Shown: positions 37,128 to 46,618, counted from the stretch's first letter. The stretch: DNA of 64,000 nt from Aquibacillus halophilus (GCF_009649745.1 NZ_WJNG01000010.1:1-64000); one strand, 5' to 3'. Notes: a model not told the origin generated them from the sequence alone. Made by a program: numbers and translations.

Positions 37128-37676
37128 TCACTCAAGATTATTAACTATTTCAATAATCTCTGTTTTCGAAAACCTCACAGGTTTTGGAGATATTCTGATT
37201 TTATAAGATAAATTCATAAAATAACTCAATCCATCTTCAACCCATAAAATATGATGAGAATTTTCTCCTTCTGCATATAAGGCAGTTTTGCTTTTTTCTA
37301 AAGCTATTTCTTCATACTGCATTGAAGCGTCCCAATCCAATGCAGTGTCTTCTTTTAATTCTTGCGTATTTTCTACAATCAAAGTAATGCTATGTCCGTA
37401 ACCCCCGTATCCTAATTCAATGATTTCACTTGGTTTATCTGTTTTATTTAGACTTGCTCCCGTCTTCTTTATAGGAAATGGCGAATTATCTTTACTAATT
37501 TGTTTAGGTACAAATGATACTGCGGACAATGCCTTTTCCATCGACATATGTTCACCATATTTTATGTCCTCACTAATATTTCCTTCATTTGGTTGAGTGG
37601 TTTGTTCCTCTGTTACCTCATTGTTACAACCTACAAGTAGAATAGTTAATGTTAAGAAACACCATATTTTCTTCAA
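37128..37676 (-). CDS. Lipoprotein of unknown function
   Basis: 182 aa. TTG start at 37676 behind a ggggggtga site. Signal peptide KKIWCFLTLTILLVGC with lipobox LVGC. An acidic linker (NNEVTEEQTTQPNEGNISED) leads to a folded part with KALSAVSFVPKQISKDN, ELGYGGYGHSITLIVENT and YFMNLSYKIRISPKPV. This resembles small anti-sigma-linked or DUF4367-like domains only loosely, so I leave it unassigned. Flanked by F1 and F2 boundary repeats. Confidence 0.75.
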   Translation of the reverse strand: MKKIWCFLTLTILLVGCNNEVTEEQTTQPNEGNISEDIKYGEHMSMEKALSAVSFVPKQISKDNSPFPIKKTGASLNKTDKPSEIIELGYGGYGHSITLIVENTQELKEDTALDWDASMQYEEIALEKSKTALYAEGENSHHILWVEDGLSYFMNLSYKIRISPKPVRFSKTEIIEIVNNLE

Positions 37677-37726
37677 ATTGCTTTCACCCCCCCTTTTTAT
37701 TTTGTCTTACGATTTCTTAAAGTCTT

Positions 37727-37800
37727 ATTGAATTAATCTGCGTCTATAGTTGAACAAGGATGCAATCCCTTATTCAAGGAAAGCACCCTTTTGTTTAAGA
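37727..37800 (-). repeat. Cassette-boundary repeat F2
   Basis: Minus-strand gggtgctttccttgaataag then ggattgcatccttgttcaac; gggtgc can pair with gcatcc. Its right-hand flank is shared with the duplicated cassette at 63.2 kb. Confidence 0.65.
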
Positions 37801-37806
37801 ATATAT

Positions 37807-38064
37807 TTAGTCACTACTTTTTTCATTATCTACTGAAAAAGCTGTAATATCTGATTCTTCATCAATAACACCCTGTTGTTGCTTTATAAGATAATGGATT
37901 ATAGAGATTAAATAACAAAGCAATAATATGATGACCATTCCTATAGATAAAATGAATGGTTCTAAATTACTTCCACCATCAACAGAAAAAAACTTGGTTA
38001 AAATCGTAAATAGAAAATAGCTACCAATAAAAGTTCCAAAAAATATTCCAACAGATACTCTCAC
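37807..38064 (-). CDS. Small two-helix membrane protein, paralogue A
   Basis: 85 aa. Hydrophobic segments at about 3-25 and 35-60 are joined by FSVDGGSNLEP, and the acidic tail is DEESDITAFSVDNEKSSD. GTG start behind ggaggg with a 6-nt spacer. It differs from the protein encoded at 63221-63478 at about 13 of 85 positions by eye, and the resemblance continues into both flanks. Function unknown. Confidence 0.8.
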   Translation of the reverse strand: MRVSVGIFFGTFIGSYFLFTILTKFFSVDGGSNLEPFILSIGMVIILLLCYLISIIHYLIKQQQGVIDEESDITAFSVDNEKSSD

Positions 38065-38600
38065 CTAATCCCTCCAATTATAATTTAATTTTATTTGAAC
38101 TAACCTGCTCCGTTAGTTTAAGTGTGAAATTGCACAACCTCAGTATTATTTCTATGTATTTCAACATAGTATTTCAACATAAATTTCCAAATTCCTTTGT
38201 TTCTTATAGTAATTCACTTTTTAAATCTCAGGAAATTCACAAGGCGAATTATTAATTTCCATATGTGAAAATGGGTATGTTTGTTATGTGATTTTGAAAT
38301 GAAATAGTGATAAATCGCTGTACGGCAATGAAATATCGCAGTGAATTCTATTATTGTAGAGAATACTGGATACTGGCGCATCATAAGGGATCTTCAAACA
38401 CGTGGGACTGCGATTATTCTTCCCATTGAAAAAACTTTTGCTTCCATAGGACAAGGAATGGATGGTATTTTTCATCTACTGCGAAAATTTAAGAAACAAA
38501 AAGAATCCAGAAATAACCTAACCCTATATAAAAGTTAAAACCCCAGTCTCATCGACTGGGGCAAGATAGAATTTTTCTGTATAATAAGATTTGGAACTTT
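38065..38600. other. Intergenic region between a cassette and desR
   Basis: The left end of an E/F repeat (aacctgctccgttagtttaag) is at 38098-38120. Reading frames on both strands at 38284-38538 have no ribosome binding site. No gene is supported. Confidence 0.5.
38535..38561 (-). terminator. Terminator of desKR
   Basis: ccccagtc (38541-38548) pairs with gactgggg (38554-38561); on the minus strand the stem is followed by ttttaactttt. Confidence 0.88.
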
Positions 38601-39200
38601 TTATTTAAACCAACCTTTTTCCTTAAAACGAGTTATTGCTTCGATTCTATTACTAACTTCCAATTTATCTAAAATTACTGATATATAATTGCGGACAGTT
38701 CCATTTGTAAGATAAAGCTGACTAGCTATCTCCTTCGTGTTTTTCCCGTCTGCCATTAATTTAATTACCTGTTCTTCTCGTTCGGTTAGTGGATTAACAT
38801 CGTTATATGCCATGTCAACTAGCTCGGGAGCATACACACGACGTCCATCCATAATTGCTCGGATTGAGCTAGCTAGTTCCTCGCTAGGACTATCCTTTAA
38901 CAAATAACCACTAACCCCTGCATTTCTAGCACGTTCGAAATAGCCCGCTCGTGCAAATGTTGTTAAAATAATCACCTTGCACCTATGATCTTTCAGTTCT
39001 TCTGCAGCATCTAATCCACTTTTTAATGGCATTTCAATATCCATTATGCAAATATCCGGATCGTGTTGTTTCACTAAAACTAATGCTTCCTCGCCATTCC
39101 TCGCTTTACCTACAACTTGCATATCTTCTTCCAAATCTAGCAAAGATCCAAGAGCTCCAAGTAACAAGCCTTGGTCTTCGGCAAGTACAATACGAATCAC
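38601..39200 (-). CDS. desR: LuxR-family response regulator (DesR-like)
   Basis: 199 aa: receiver domain with acidic pair AEDQG, phospho-acceptor Asp in DICIMDIEMPLKSG and Lys in LLKDSP; then a NarL/LuxR HTH (LTEREEQVIKLMADGKNTKEI, TNGTVRNYISVILDKLEVSNR). GTG start. It lies 11 bp downstream of a DesK-like kinase and behind a desaturase gene, which makes it the orthologue of B. subtilis DesR. DesR switches on des when the membrane stiffens in the cold. Confidence 0.92.
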   Translation of the reverse strand: MIRIVLAEDQGLLLGALGSLLDLEEDMQVVGKARNGEEALVLVKQHDPDICIMDIEMPLKSGLDAAEELKDHRCKVIILTTFARAGYFERARNAGVSGYLLKDSPSEELASSIRAIMDGRRVYAPELVDMAYNDVNPLTEREEQVIKLMADGKNTKEIASQLYLTNGTVRNYISVILDKLEVSNRIEAITRFKEKGWFK

Positions 39201-39211
39201 TCCAATCCCTC

Positions 39212-40333
39212 CTATTTCGATTGTTTTATTACATTCGGTACCCTTACCTGAAGTGTTGTTCCTCCAGATGACTCAACGTCTAAACTTCCATTGACAAACT
39301 CTAATCGTTCTCTCATTCCTTGAAGACCATGCCCATTAACAGATTCAATACCACCGGACATACCAACACCATTATCTTCAATTTTAATGAGTAACTCGTT
39401 CGGCGATTGCTCAATAAGAATGTCACAGGAAGATGCTTGACTATGTTTAACTATATTAGTTACAGCCTCTTTTAAGCACATACTTAGCACATTTTCAACC
39501 AATAATGGTGTATTCGTTAGTACCGAGTTACCTTCTAAGTTAAATTCAATTTGAGCCGCTTCTAATATCTGTTCAATATGAATTATTTCATCTTTTAGCC
39601 TTACCCCTCGCATATCCGAAACCATCTCACGTACTTCCTTTAACGCGGTTCTTGCTGTTTGATTAATATCACGAATTTCATTTATCGCCGAATCAGGATT
39701 TACTGATACTAATTTTCCGGCCAAATCACTTTTTAAGCCAATCAAGGAAAGCTTCTGTCCTAGTGTGTCATGTAAATCACGCGCGATTCGTTGACGTTCT
39801 TCAATAACCATTAATTGAGAGATCCTTTGATTGGCATCCTCTAATTGACCTTCTAATTTTTCGCGTTTTATCCGGTTATGCATATTGAAAGGAAGTAAAA
39901 TTACACCAACAATACAAATAACAATGAAGGGTACTTGATTTAAAAATATATCTGTTTTTATTAAAAAACCCGCTGTTATTGCCCCAATTGTTGTCACAAG
40001 ATGGACCACGTACAGTGTTATAAAACCAGCCTTATTTTGGACATTCCCAATGAAAAAGGCTAAGAAAAGTGAAAAATAAACATAACCGAATAATAATGTC
40101 AGGATAATACTTATAACCATATCAATCCCTACCCAAAGATAAACAAGTGCACCTTTGGTAACAAAAGAAAGCCTATAAGAAGTGAAGAACAATAAGATTA
40201 AGAAAATCCCTATCAAAATATCATATATGGATGACGACTTAAATATAAAATAAAAAGGCAAAATGCAAAATATAATCCAAATATATGAGCTCAGTCCGGT
40301 ATTTCTTGGAAAAATTTGATACCAGTTCTGCAT
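39212..40333 (-). CDS. desK: Sensor histidine kinase (DesK-like)
   Basis: 373 aa. Five hydrophobic segments occupy the first ~150 residues, the membrane-thickness sensor region of DesK. The HisKA_3 motif ERQRIARDLHDTLGQKLS holds the phosphorylated His. The HATPase has EAVTNIVKHSQAS (N box), IEDNGVGM (G1) and GHGLQGMRERLEFV. aaggag lies before the ATG at 40333; the longest frame adds 22 codons without a site. Length matches B. subtilis DesK (370). Operon with desR. Confidence 0.93.
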   Translation of the reverse strand: MQNWYQIFPRNTGLSSYIWIIFCILPFYFIFKSSSIYDILIGIFLILLFFTSYRLSFVTKGALVYLWVGIDMVISIILTLLFGYVYFSLFLAFFIGNVQNKAGFITLYVVHLVTTIGAITAGFLIKTDIFLNQVPFIVICIVGVILLPFNMHNRIKREKLEGQLEDANQRISQLMVIEERQRIARDLHDTLGQKLSLIGLKSDLAGKLVSVNPDSAINEIRDINQTARTALKEVREMVSDMRGVRLKDEIIHIEQILEAAQIEFNLEGNSVLTNTPLLVENVLSMCLKEAVTNIVKHSQASSCDILIEQSPNELLIKIEDNGVGMSGGIESVNGHGLQGMRERLEFVNGSLDVESSGGTTLQVRVPNVIKQSK

Positions 40334-40463
40334 AGTAGTCTCCTTGGTTGCCAATGTGTCTCTGGGGTGTATAAGCATGATAATATTCCGAAAGTCCATT
40401 AAATCTTCCCCTTAATTTCTCACTAATAGTATAACAAAAAAATACATTTCTCACTGTAATAAG

Positions 40464-40495
40464 AAAACCCTTCAGTTAACATGCTGAAGGGTTTT
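40464..40495. terminator. Terminator of the desaturase gene
   Basis: Perfect 12-bp stem aaaacccttcag/ctgaagggtttt with an 8-nt loop. It separates des from desK, so the kinase genes need their own promoter or read-through. Confidence 0.88.
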
Positions 40496-40507
40496 CGGAA
40501 TGCACTT

Positions 40508-41560
40508 TTATTTATCTTGAAAACTAGGTCTTTGGTTCTTCAGCTGCATGTTTGATTTGGAGTTAGCCATTAATTCCTTAACCTCTTTAAAACCTACAAA
40601 TGTCTTGTTTTTCTCATCGTATAGTCTAAATCGGATTGACACTAGACTAGCAGCTAACGTAATCGTTGTTGCTTTTTGAAGTGGTGGTGTAGATTCATGT
40701 GCCTTCTCTAGATTATAATTCGGTACTCTAGGGCTTAAATGGTGCACATGGTGGAAACCAATATTCCCTGTGATCCACTGCATTACTTTTGGCAATTTAT
40801 AATATGAACTACCGTCTACTGCAGCTTTTACATAATCCCACTCAGCTTCATTTTCAAAATAAGAATCCTCAAATTGATGCTGTACATAAAACAACCAAAT
40901 TCCAAGTGTACCTGACACGAATAGAATCGGAGCTTGAATGATTAAAAATGCTTGCCAACCAATTGCCCATATTAAAAGCGCATAAATAATGGCAATAGAT
41001 GCATTGATTACGTAAGTGTTTAAACGTTCTTTTCGTTTCGCACCTTTACGATTAAAACGATTATCTACTAAGAAAAGGTAAATCGGACCAAAGCCAAACA
41101 TAACAATAGGATTACGGTATAGGCGGTAGGTTAGCTTCTCCCAGAACGGTGCAGAAGTATATTCATCTACCGTCATCACCCACATATCTCCTGTGCCACG
41201 TTTATCTAAATTACCACTCGTTGCATGGTGGATAGAATGGCTTCTTTTCCATTTTTCAAAGGCAAAATGGGTAATTACCCCAGTAATTGTACCAAGAATT
41301 CGGTTCGCTTTTTTATTTTTGAAAAATGATTGGTGTGTGCAGTCGTGAAAAATGATAAATGTTCGAACAACAAATCCGGCTGCAACCACTGACAATGCCA
41401 AAGTTAACCAGATCGAAATAGATAAGCTTTGGTATGCAAGGAACCAAACTATAAAAAATGGTGGTATCGTATTTATTAATTGTTTTATACTCGCTTTAGT
41501 GTCAGATGTTTCAAATGGTTTTACATTTTTTCTCAATTGTGCTGTTTTTTGCTTACTCAT
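40508..41560 (-). CDS. des: Acyl-lipid fatty acid desaturase
   Basis: Membrane di-iron desaturase that introduces double bonds into phospholipid acyl chains. 350 aa. The three histidine boxes are HDCTHQSF, HSIHHA and GFHHVHHLSP, with membrane helices before and between boxes. aaggagg precedes the ATG at 41560; the longest frame adds 19 codons. Followed by the DesK/DesR-type pair, as in B. subtilis. A palindrome about 110 bp upstream is a candidate DesR site. Confidence 0.94.
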   Translation of the reverse strand: MSKQKTAQLRKNVKPFETSDTKASIKQLINTIPPFFIVWFLAYQSLSISIWLTLALSVVAAGFVVRTFIIFHDCTHQSFFKNKKANRILGTITGVITHFAFEKWKRSHSIHHATSGNLDKRGTGDMWVMTVDEYTSAPFWEKLTYRLYRNPIVMFGFGPIYLFLVDNRFNRKGAKRKERLNTYVINASIAIIYALLIWAIGWQAFLIIQAPILFVSGTLGIWLFYVQHQFEDSYFENEAEWDYVKAAVDGSSYYKLPKVMQWITGNIGFHHVHHLSPRVPNYNLEKAHESTPPLQKATTITLAASLVSIRFRLYDEKNKTFVGFKEVKELMANSKSNMQLKNQRPSFQDK

Positions 41561-41667
41561 AGGTTCCTCCTTAAGCATGTATAATAATGCTTCATCTGGA
41601 ATTTGTAATACTACCAATCATAGACGACATGAACAAGTTAAAAAAGTAATAAATGTCAATTCATCTA

Positions 41668-41683
41668 TATGACATTTGTCATA
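41668..41683. promoter_or_regulatory. Palindrome upstream of des, candidate DesR site
   Basis: tatgacatttgtcata has perfect arms tatgaca/tgtcata. A further half-like aatgtcaatt occurs at 41652-41661. Position (108-123 bp upstream of the des start) and the gtcat motif fit DesR binding; assignment is inference. Confidence 0.55.
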
Positions 41684-41744
41684 TATACTTGTCCATTTTT
41701 ACAAACAAGCTTAATCCTCCACAAAAGTATTCCAAATAAAACGA

Positions 41745-42539
41745 TTAACTATTCAATTTTCCGTTCATTAAACTGATACAATCTCCAATTAATTCAACCT
41801 TTTCTCCATCAATTATTTTAAGCTTTAATTCTCCGCCACGAGCTGAATCTTGATATGCAAAAAAAACATCTTTTTTACATATCCTGCCCCAATATGAAGC
41901 TAATGCACAATGTGCAGAACCTGTGACATGATCCTCGTTAACTCCTATCTTAGGAGCAAAGTACCTGGATACAAAGTCATATTTATCAAACCCACGACTG
42001 GTAATAACCATACCTGCACCGTCCAAGTTTTTCATTCTTTCCAGATTAGGATTCACTCGATGAACCATGTCTGCATTTTCTAGTTCAATTATGTATCTAT
42101 CTTTCGCCCAAGCAGACGCCTTAATTGGTAAACCAACTATCGTCTCTAGTTCTTCTGTTTGTTGAATGTTTTGGGATTCAATGATTGTAAAAGTCAATTG
42201 AATTTGCTGTTGAATAAGATTGGCTTGAAGCTCTCCTGCTTTCGTGTGAAAATTAATCGGTAGCTGTGATGAAACCATTCCTTCACTCCACAAAATGTGT
42301 GCTGCACCTAATGTGCCATGGCCGCATAGGTTAATTTCTGTTGTTGGTGTAAACCATCTTAGACCAAATGAGTTGTCATCTATTTTTGACATAAACGTGG
42401 TGATTGGTTGATTGAATTCACTTGCCAATGATTGCATCCATTTTTCTGACACTTTTTCTGTAAGCATCACAATTGCAGCTGGGTTACCTTTGAATTTTTC
42501 TTTTGTGAAAGCATTGATGAAATAAAAGTTACTATCCAT
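41745..42539 (-). CDS. PhzF family isomerase/epimerase
   Basis: 264 aa, two-domain diaminopimelate epimerase-like fold. Signatures are FYFINAFTKEKFKGNPAAIVM at the start, LRWFTPTTEINLCGHGTLGAAH in the middle (catalytic Glu) and EDHVTGSAHCALASYWG near the end. The gaggtg site favours the ATG at 42539. It follows the RpiR regulator gene by about 20 bp on the same strand, so the two share a transcript. The reaction is not known for most family members. Confidence 0.9.
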   Translation of the reverse strand: MDSNFYFINAFTKEKFKGNPAAIVMLTEKVSEKWMQSLASEFNQPITTFMSKIDDNSFGLRWFTPTTEINLCGHGTLGAAHILWSEGMVSSQLPINFHTKAGELQANLIQQQIQLTFTIIESQNIQQTEELETIVGLPIKASAWAKDRYIIELENADMVHRVNPNLERMKNLDGAGMVITSRGFDKYDFVSRYFAPKIGVNEDHVTGSAHCALASYWGRICKKDVFFAYQDSARGGELKLKIIDGEKVELIGDCISLMNGKLNS

Positions 42540-42557
42540 TTTTTTCACCTCGTTATC

Positions 42558-43283
42558 CTAATCGTTCCGTTTATATAGTTCACGTGCTAATGTTTCTAAA
42601 ATATAGACAACTGGTACCTGCGTAGTAATATCAGAGTTTTCATAGCGCTCCTGGGTAACATAATAAGGGATATTAACATCAGAAATAGTAGCGATTGTGG
42701 AATGTTTACTATTGGTAATGCTAATAATCTTACTACCCTCTTGCTTTAGCTGATTAATATGGGTAATCGTGTAGTTGCTTTCACCTGAGACCGACAAGGC
42801 TATTGTTGCACTATTATTCAGAAGTTGGGTTCGAATTGGAAAGAGCGGATCCTTTATGTACATCGAGAACTTACCTAGACTGGAAAAGTACCTTGCTCCA
42901 TACTCAGCTAGTATCCCGGAACTACCAATTCCAATAAAGATAACTGTCTCTGCCTTTGCGACGATACTTACGGCCTGATGAATCTTTTCGTCTATATTCC
43001 CCGTTAATGTCCGTTCAAAAAATTCAGTGATGGAATGTTGACCCGGTTTGACGACGGTAGTCTTATCCTTTTCTAGATGCAATTTAAGCTTTACCTTAAA
43101 TTCTGAGAAACCATCACAGTTATTTTTTCTACAGAAACGTAAAATGGTTGCTGTTGATACATGCGTTTCATCTGCAAGCTCACGAATTCTCATATATGCT
43201 ACTTTCTCACTGTTTTGAGAAATATAATTGTATAAGCTTGCTTCTAAAGCATTAAAAGAAGCAATTTCCTCATTTGTAAACAT
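42558..43283 (-). CDS. MurR/RpiR family transcriptional regulator
   Basis: 241 aa. N-terminal HTH_6 domain (YMRIRELADETHVSTATILRFCRKNNCDGFSEFKVKL, residues ~30-68) and a C-terminal SIS sugar-phosphate-binding domain (VIFIGIGSSGILAEYGARYF; ATIALSVSGESNYTI). Divergent from a GH4 6-phospho-glycosidase gene, so it probably senses a phosphosugar and controls that gene and its own operon with PhzF. Confidence 0.92.
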   Translation of the reverse strand: MFTNEEIASFNALEASLYNYISQNSEKVAYMRIRELADETHVSTATILRFCRKNNCDGFSEFKVKLKLHLEKDKTTVVKPGQHSITEFFERTLTGNIDEKIHQAVSIVAKAETVIFIGIGSSGILAEYGARYFSSLGKFSMYIKDPLFPIRTQLLNNSATIALSVSGESNYTITHINQLKQEGSKIISITNSKHSTIATISDVNIPYYVTQERYENSDITTQVPVVYILETLARELYKRND

Positions 43284-43430
43284 AAGTTTAACTCCCTTCT
43301 ACCTCATGCTAATTTTATCATAAGCAATTATATAAAACACCTTGTTACTTTCCTGAAACAAATTACCGGTTTCGTTACATCCAACTAGAAGCTCTGATCA
43401 TCTATACACCTTAATGGAAACCCCTTACAA

Positions 43431-43462
43431 TGAAACTATGAGTAAGAAATTTTCAAGTTTCA
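43431..43462. promoter_or_regulatory. Inverted repeat in front of the GH4 gene
   Basis: tgaaact (43431-43437) and agtttca (43456-43462) are perfect complements 18 bp apart. A second gaaac...gtttc pair occurs at about 43356-43374. Candidate RpiR operators; no direct evidence. Confidence 0.4.
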
Positions 43463-43483
43463 TAATAAGTGGAGGTGCTTGAA

Positions 43484-44821
43484 ATGGTAAAAGGAATTAA
43501 AATCACAACAATTGGTGGAGGTTCTAGTTATACACCTGAATTAGTAGAGGGCTTTATTAAACACTATGATGAACTACCAGTACGAGAGTTATGGTTAGTA
43601 GATATAGAGGCAGGAAAAGAAAAGCTAGAGATTGTTGGAAATTTAGCAAAGCGTATGATTGAAAAAGCAGGTCTGCCAATTGAGGTTCATTTAACATTAG
43701 ATAGAAGAGCTGCATTAGAAAATGCTGACTTTGTAACAACTCAGTTTCGTGTAGGATTATTAGAAGCTCGTGCGAAAGATGAGAGAATCCCAATGAAATA
43801 TGGTGTTTTAGGTCAAGAGACAAATGGACCAGGTGGTTTGTTCAAAGGACTACGAACAATTCCAGTCATTTTAGATATTTGCAAAGACATGGAAGAACTG
43901 TGCCCTAATGCTTGGCTAATTAATTTCACGAATCCTGCAGGTATGGTTACAGAAGCAGTCCTACGCTATTCAAACATAAAAAAAGTTGTTGGTCTTTGTA
44001 ATGTTCCAATCGGAATGGAAATGGGTATAGCTAAGTTATTAGATGTAGATCATTCAAGAATTAAAATCGATTTCGCCGGACTTAACCACATGGTGTACGG
44101 ATTAGATGTTTACGTCGATGGTGAAAGTGTCAAAGACAAGGTTATTGAACTACTTACAGATCCTAACAACACTAGTTTCGTAAAAAATGTTAAAGGCTTA
44201 GGCTGGGAGCCATCGTTTATCAGATCACTTAATTTGCTAACATGTCCTTACCATAATTATTATTACAAAACGAAGGACATGATCGAAAAGGACATTAAAA
44301 AAGCCAAAGAAGAGGGTACTCGTGCTGAAGTTGTGCTCAAGCTAGAAAAAGAATTATTCGAACTATATAAGGACCCTAACCTAGCTATCAAACCACCTCA
44401 ATTAGAAGAACGCGGTGGGGCTTACTATTCGGAAGCAGCTGTTCGTTTGATCACATCTATTTATACAGACAAAGGTGATATCCAACCAGTAAATACGCAA
44501 AACAACGGAGCAATTGCAAGTATTCCTAATGACTCGGCTGTGGAAGTAAGCTGTGTAATTACAAAAGAAGGACCAAAGCCAATTGTCATCGGAGATTTAC
44601 CTATTGCGGTACGAGGATTAGTTCAACAAATCAAATCCTTTGAAAGAATTGCTGCCGAGGCCGCCGTAACTGGTGACTACGATACAGCAGTTCTAGCTTT
44701 GACAATCAATCCACTTACTCCTTCTGACACAATTGCAAGAGAAATCGTGGATGAAATGCTAGAAGCACACAAAGAGCATTTGCCACAGTTTTTCCCGAAA
44801 AAAGAAGCTGTAAAAGCGTAA
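43484..44821 (+). CDS. Family 4 glycosidase, 6-phospho-beta-glucosidase-like
   Basis: 445 aa. NAD+ and Mn2+-dependent hydrolase of phosphorylated disaccharides. The N-terminal Rossmann loop reads [45 protein letters not shown], the metal-binding Cys in LCNVPIG and [10 protein letters not shown] follow. The CNVPxG and GLNH forms agree with the LicH/CelF beta-glucoside branch. ggaggtg precedes the ATG at 43484. No PTS permease is adjacent, so the imported sugar must come through a remote system. Confidence 0.9.
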   Translation: MVKGIKITTIGGGSSYTPELVEGFIKHYDELPVRELWLVDIEAGKEKLEIVGNLAKRMIEKAGLPIEVHLTLDRRAALENADFVTTQFRVGLLEARAKDERIPMKYGVLGQETNGPGGLFKGLRTIPVILDICKDMEELCPNAWLINFTNPAGMVTEAVLRYSNIKKVVGLCNVPIGMEMGIAKLLDVDHSRIKIDFAGLNHMVYGLDVYVDGESVKDKVIELLTDPNNTSFVKNVKGLGWEPSFIRSLNLLTCPYHNYYYKTKDMIEKDIKKAKEEGTRAEVVLKLEKELFELYKDPNLAIKPPQLEERGGAYYSEAAVRLITSIYTDKGDIQPVNTQNNGAIASIPNDSAVEVSCVITKEGPKPIVIGDLPIAVRGLVQQIKSFERIAAEAAVTGDYDTAVLALTINPLTPSDTIAREIVDEMLEAHKEHLPQFFPKKEAVKA

Positions 44822-44872
44822 CGGGGTTACGTTACCTACTTGCAAAAAACCAATCTCATTTTATCTAAAATT

Positions 44873-44900
44873 GCGCTGTCTTTTGCAGCGCTTTTTGTTT
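44873..44900 (+). terminator. Terminator of the GH4 gene
   Basis: gcgctg-tcttttg-cagcgc followed by tttttgttt. Confidence 0.9.
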
Positions 44901-45012
44901 GCAAAAAAATAACCCAGTTCATGTGAACTGAAAAATAACTAATAGTTGCATTTAACGTCATTAACTTTAAATACTGTATCTAACAACCCTATAGCTGAAC
45001 AAACTATTAAAT

Positions 45013-45162
45013 TTAATCCTTCATCATCTTATCAATATATTTTTCAAATTGATAAGCTATAAAAACAAGTGCTGAGGCACCTACCCCTAGCATTATGCCA
45101 TCTGTCAATGCTCCCACAAGTCCACCTATTAGAACAAATGTTGTAATTTTTAGTTTCATCAT
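45013..45162 (-). CDS. Small glycine-rich membrane protein
   Basis: 49 aa: MMKLKITTFVLIGGLVG, then a Gly/Ala-rich second hydrophobic stretch, ending FEKYIDKMMKD. aaaggag precedes the ATG at 45162; the longest frame adds 16 codons upstream of this site. A short F-type fragment (aaagcacccgtttgttgaata) stands at 45222-45243. Function unknown. Confidence 0.65.
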   Translation of the reverse strand: MMKLKITTFVLIGGLVGALTDGIMLGVGASALVFIAYQFEKYIDKMMKD

Positions 45163-45443
45163 AAAATCTTCTCCTTTTAAAAAACTTACCTTTGCGTGAA
45201 CAACAAACACCTTCTATTTAATTAAAGCACCCGTTTGTTGAATAAAGGAAGTAATTTATCCAATTATTATTTATCTTTGGGTTAAGAATACTTTTTCACT
45301 ATATTACGAAGCCCCATACAAGCAATAGATAGTATATCGCTACAAAACAGGAACCTTTCAGTTTTTAACCCCGTATTCAAATATTTATACCCTGAATTTA
45401 ATTTACAAGAGTTTTTGTATTCTTAAATTAACCTGAATTATAG

Positions 45444-45626
45444 TTACCAATAGTAAGAATTTTTTTCATACACTTTATCTGTGATATTTTTCTTATTTTT
45501 CTTCTTGTTCATTTCATCACCGTAAAACTTATTATTATTCCAGCCAAAAAAATCACGAATGATTCCATATAAAATTGGCAATGTAAAAATAGCAATGATG
45601 CTTAACAAAACCCAAATACTTGCCAT
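45444..45626 (-). CDS. Small membrane protein
   Basis: 60 aa: one hydrophobic N-terminal helix (ASIWVLLSIIAIFTLPILYGI), then an aromatic/basic tail (MNKKKNKKNITDKVYEKN). ggaggtg lies 9 nt before the ATG at 45626. Repeat E3 stands upstream. Function unknown. Confidence 0.65.
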   Translation of the reverse strand: MASIWVLLSIIAIFTLPILYGIIRDFFGWNNNKFYGDEMNKKKNKKNITDKVYEKNSYYW

Positions 45627-45761
45627 AATGGTAAACACCTCCATTCTCTTCCCTATCCGTAATCAAACCTTCTAGTACATCGTTTGACTTACTATTTTCT
45701 TCAGGAAAATCCTTCATTTCTACAATTCTTCAAGACTTAATACTTAAGTTTACTATCCTTG

Positions 45762-45873
45762 ATCGTTAATTTAAGTACAACTATTCTCAATTAATTTTAA
45801 CATAATATTCCAATAATTTTTAAACACAAAAAATCGGATCGTATTGAGAATCCTTTGTCCGAACTCTTGCACC
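45762..45873 (-). repeat. Cassette-boundary repeat E3
   Basis: Minus-strand order: ggattctc...gatcc hairpin remnant, tttttgtg, ttggaatattatgttaaaat, and a leader ending gtacttaaattaacga. Confidence 0.7.
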
Positions 45874-45908
45874 GGTTAGCTTAATAACTTATTTGTTATA
45901 GGTTTAGC

Positions 45909-46301
45909 CTATTTGCTTAAATACTCACCAATAAAAATAAATAAAATCATATTAAAGAACATTATGGAACCTAACCATTCGTGTAAATAACCTCTTTCGC
46001 TTTTTCTAACTTTCCATTCCTCCATACCTCGATTGAAAAAAACTAGTAAAAAAAATATAAACATTGGTAATGTTCGAATGTTATGGGAAAGATGATAGTT
46101 CCTTGCTAAATAATATGAACTTATAATAAATAAAACCATTAGTATAACTTCAATGACGACAAATAGCTTGCTTCTCCCTTCGTAAAATAATACCCTTCTG
46201 GGTGGTTTGATTTTCAAGTACCTTTTCAAATATAACTCCGAAATAAAAAGATAAAATAAGATCATAATAACAAATCCTATCAAACCTGTTGTAATAGTCA
46301 C
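45909..46301 (-). CDS. Membrane protein, four helices
   Basis: 130 aa; hydrophobic segments at about 3-24, 45-66, 75-92 and 108-127. A basic loop (LKRYLKIKPPRRVLFYEGRS) follows the first helix. GTG start at 46301 behind gggagggg, preferred over the upstream ATG that overlaps the site. It lies between the decayed gene and repeat E3. Family not recognised. Confidence 0.7.
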   Translation of the reverse strand: MTITTGLIGFVIMILFYLFISELYLKRYLKIKPPRRVLFYEGRSKLFVVIEVILMVLFIISSYYLARNYHLSHNIRTLPMFIFFLLVFFNRGMEEWKVRKSERGYLHEWLGSIMFFNMILFIFIGEYLSK

Positions 46302-46373
46302 TTCTTCCCCTCCCACTCTCTCTTTAATTTAACTTTCACCATTAGCATCAAACATAAGACCATCAGATGTTGA

Positions 46374-46618
46374 CTAATCTACTGCATCTCGTGAAAATGG
46401 ATTGGATTTTTTTTGTAGAAATATCGCCGCAAGGTATATCAGTGAAGCAAAAGGTATCCCCCACAATGCACGTACCAACCGTCTTCTATAAGTCAATTTA
46501 TGATAGTTTAATACAAAACCTCTATCCTTTTTTCATCATCCTTATACATTGCCGATATTATCGGATGAAGAATTAAAATCACTATCAATGGACCAATAAA
46601 GTACAGTAAAATATTCAT
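46374..46618 (-). pseudogene. Frameshifted gene for a two-helix membrane protein
   Basis: ATG at 46618 behind ccaggagg. It reads NILLYFIGPLIVILILHPII then YKDDEKRIEV and stops soon after. In the neighbouring frame the protein continues LNYHKLTYRRRLVRALWG, IPFASLIYLAAIFLQ and ends NPFSRDAVD at 46374. One extra T in the run near 46509 would restore an 82-aa protein with two helices. A plus-strand frame covering the same DNA is a shadow. Confidence 0.7.

Noticed and set aside
38284-38538. Overlapping frames of 63-65 codons on both strands
   Set aside because: No ribosome binding site on either strand, no recognisable protein features, and next to the desKR terminator.
46367-46576. Plus-strand frame of 69 codons
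   Set aside because: The opposite strand carries a better gene with ribosome binding site, membrane helices and one frameshift; the plus frame is its shadow.
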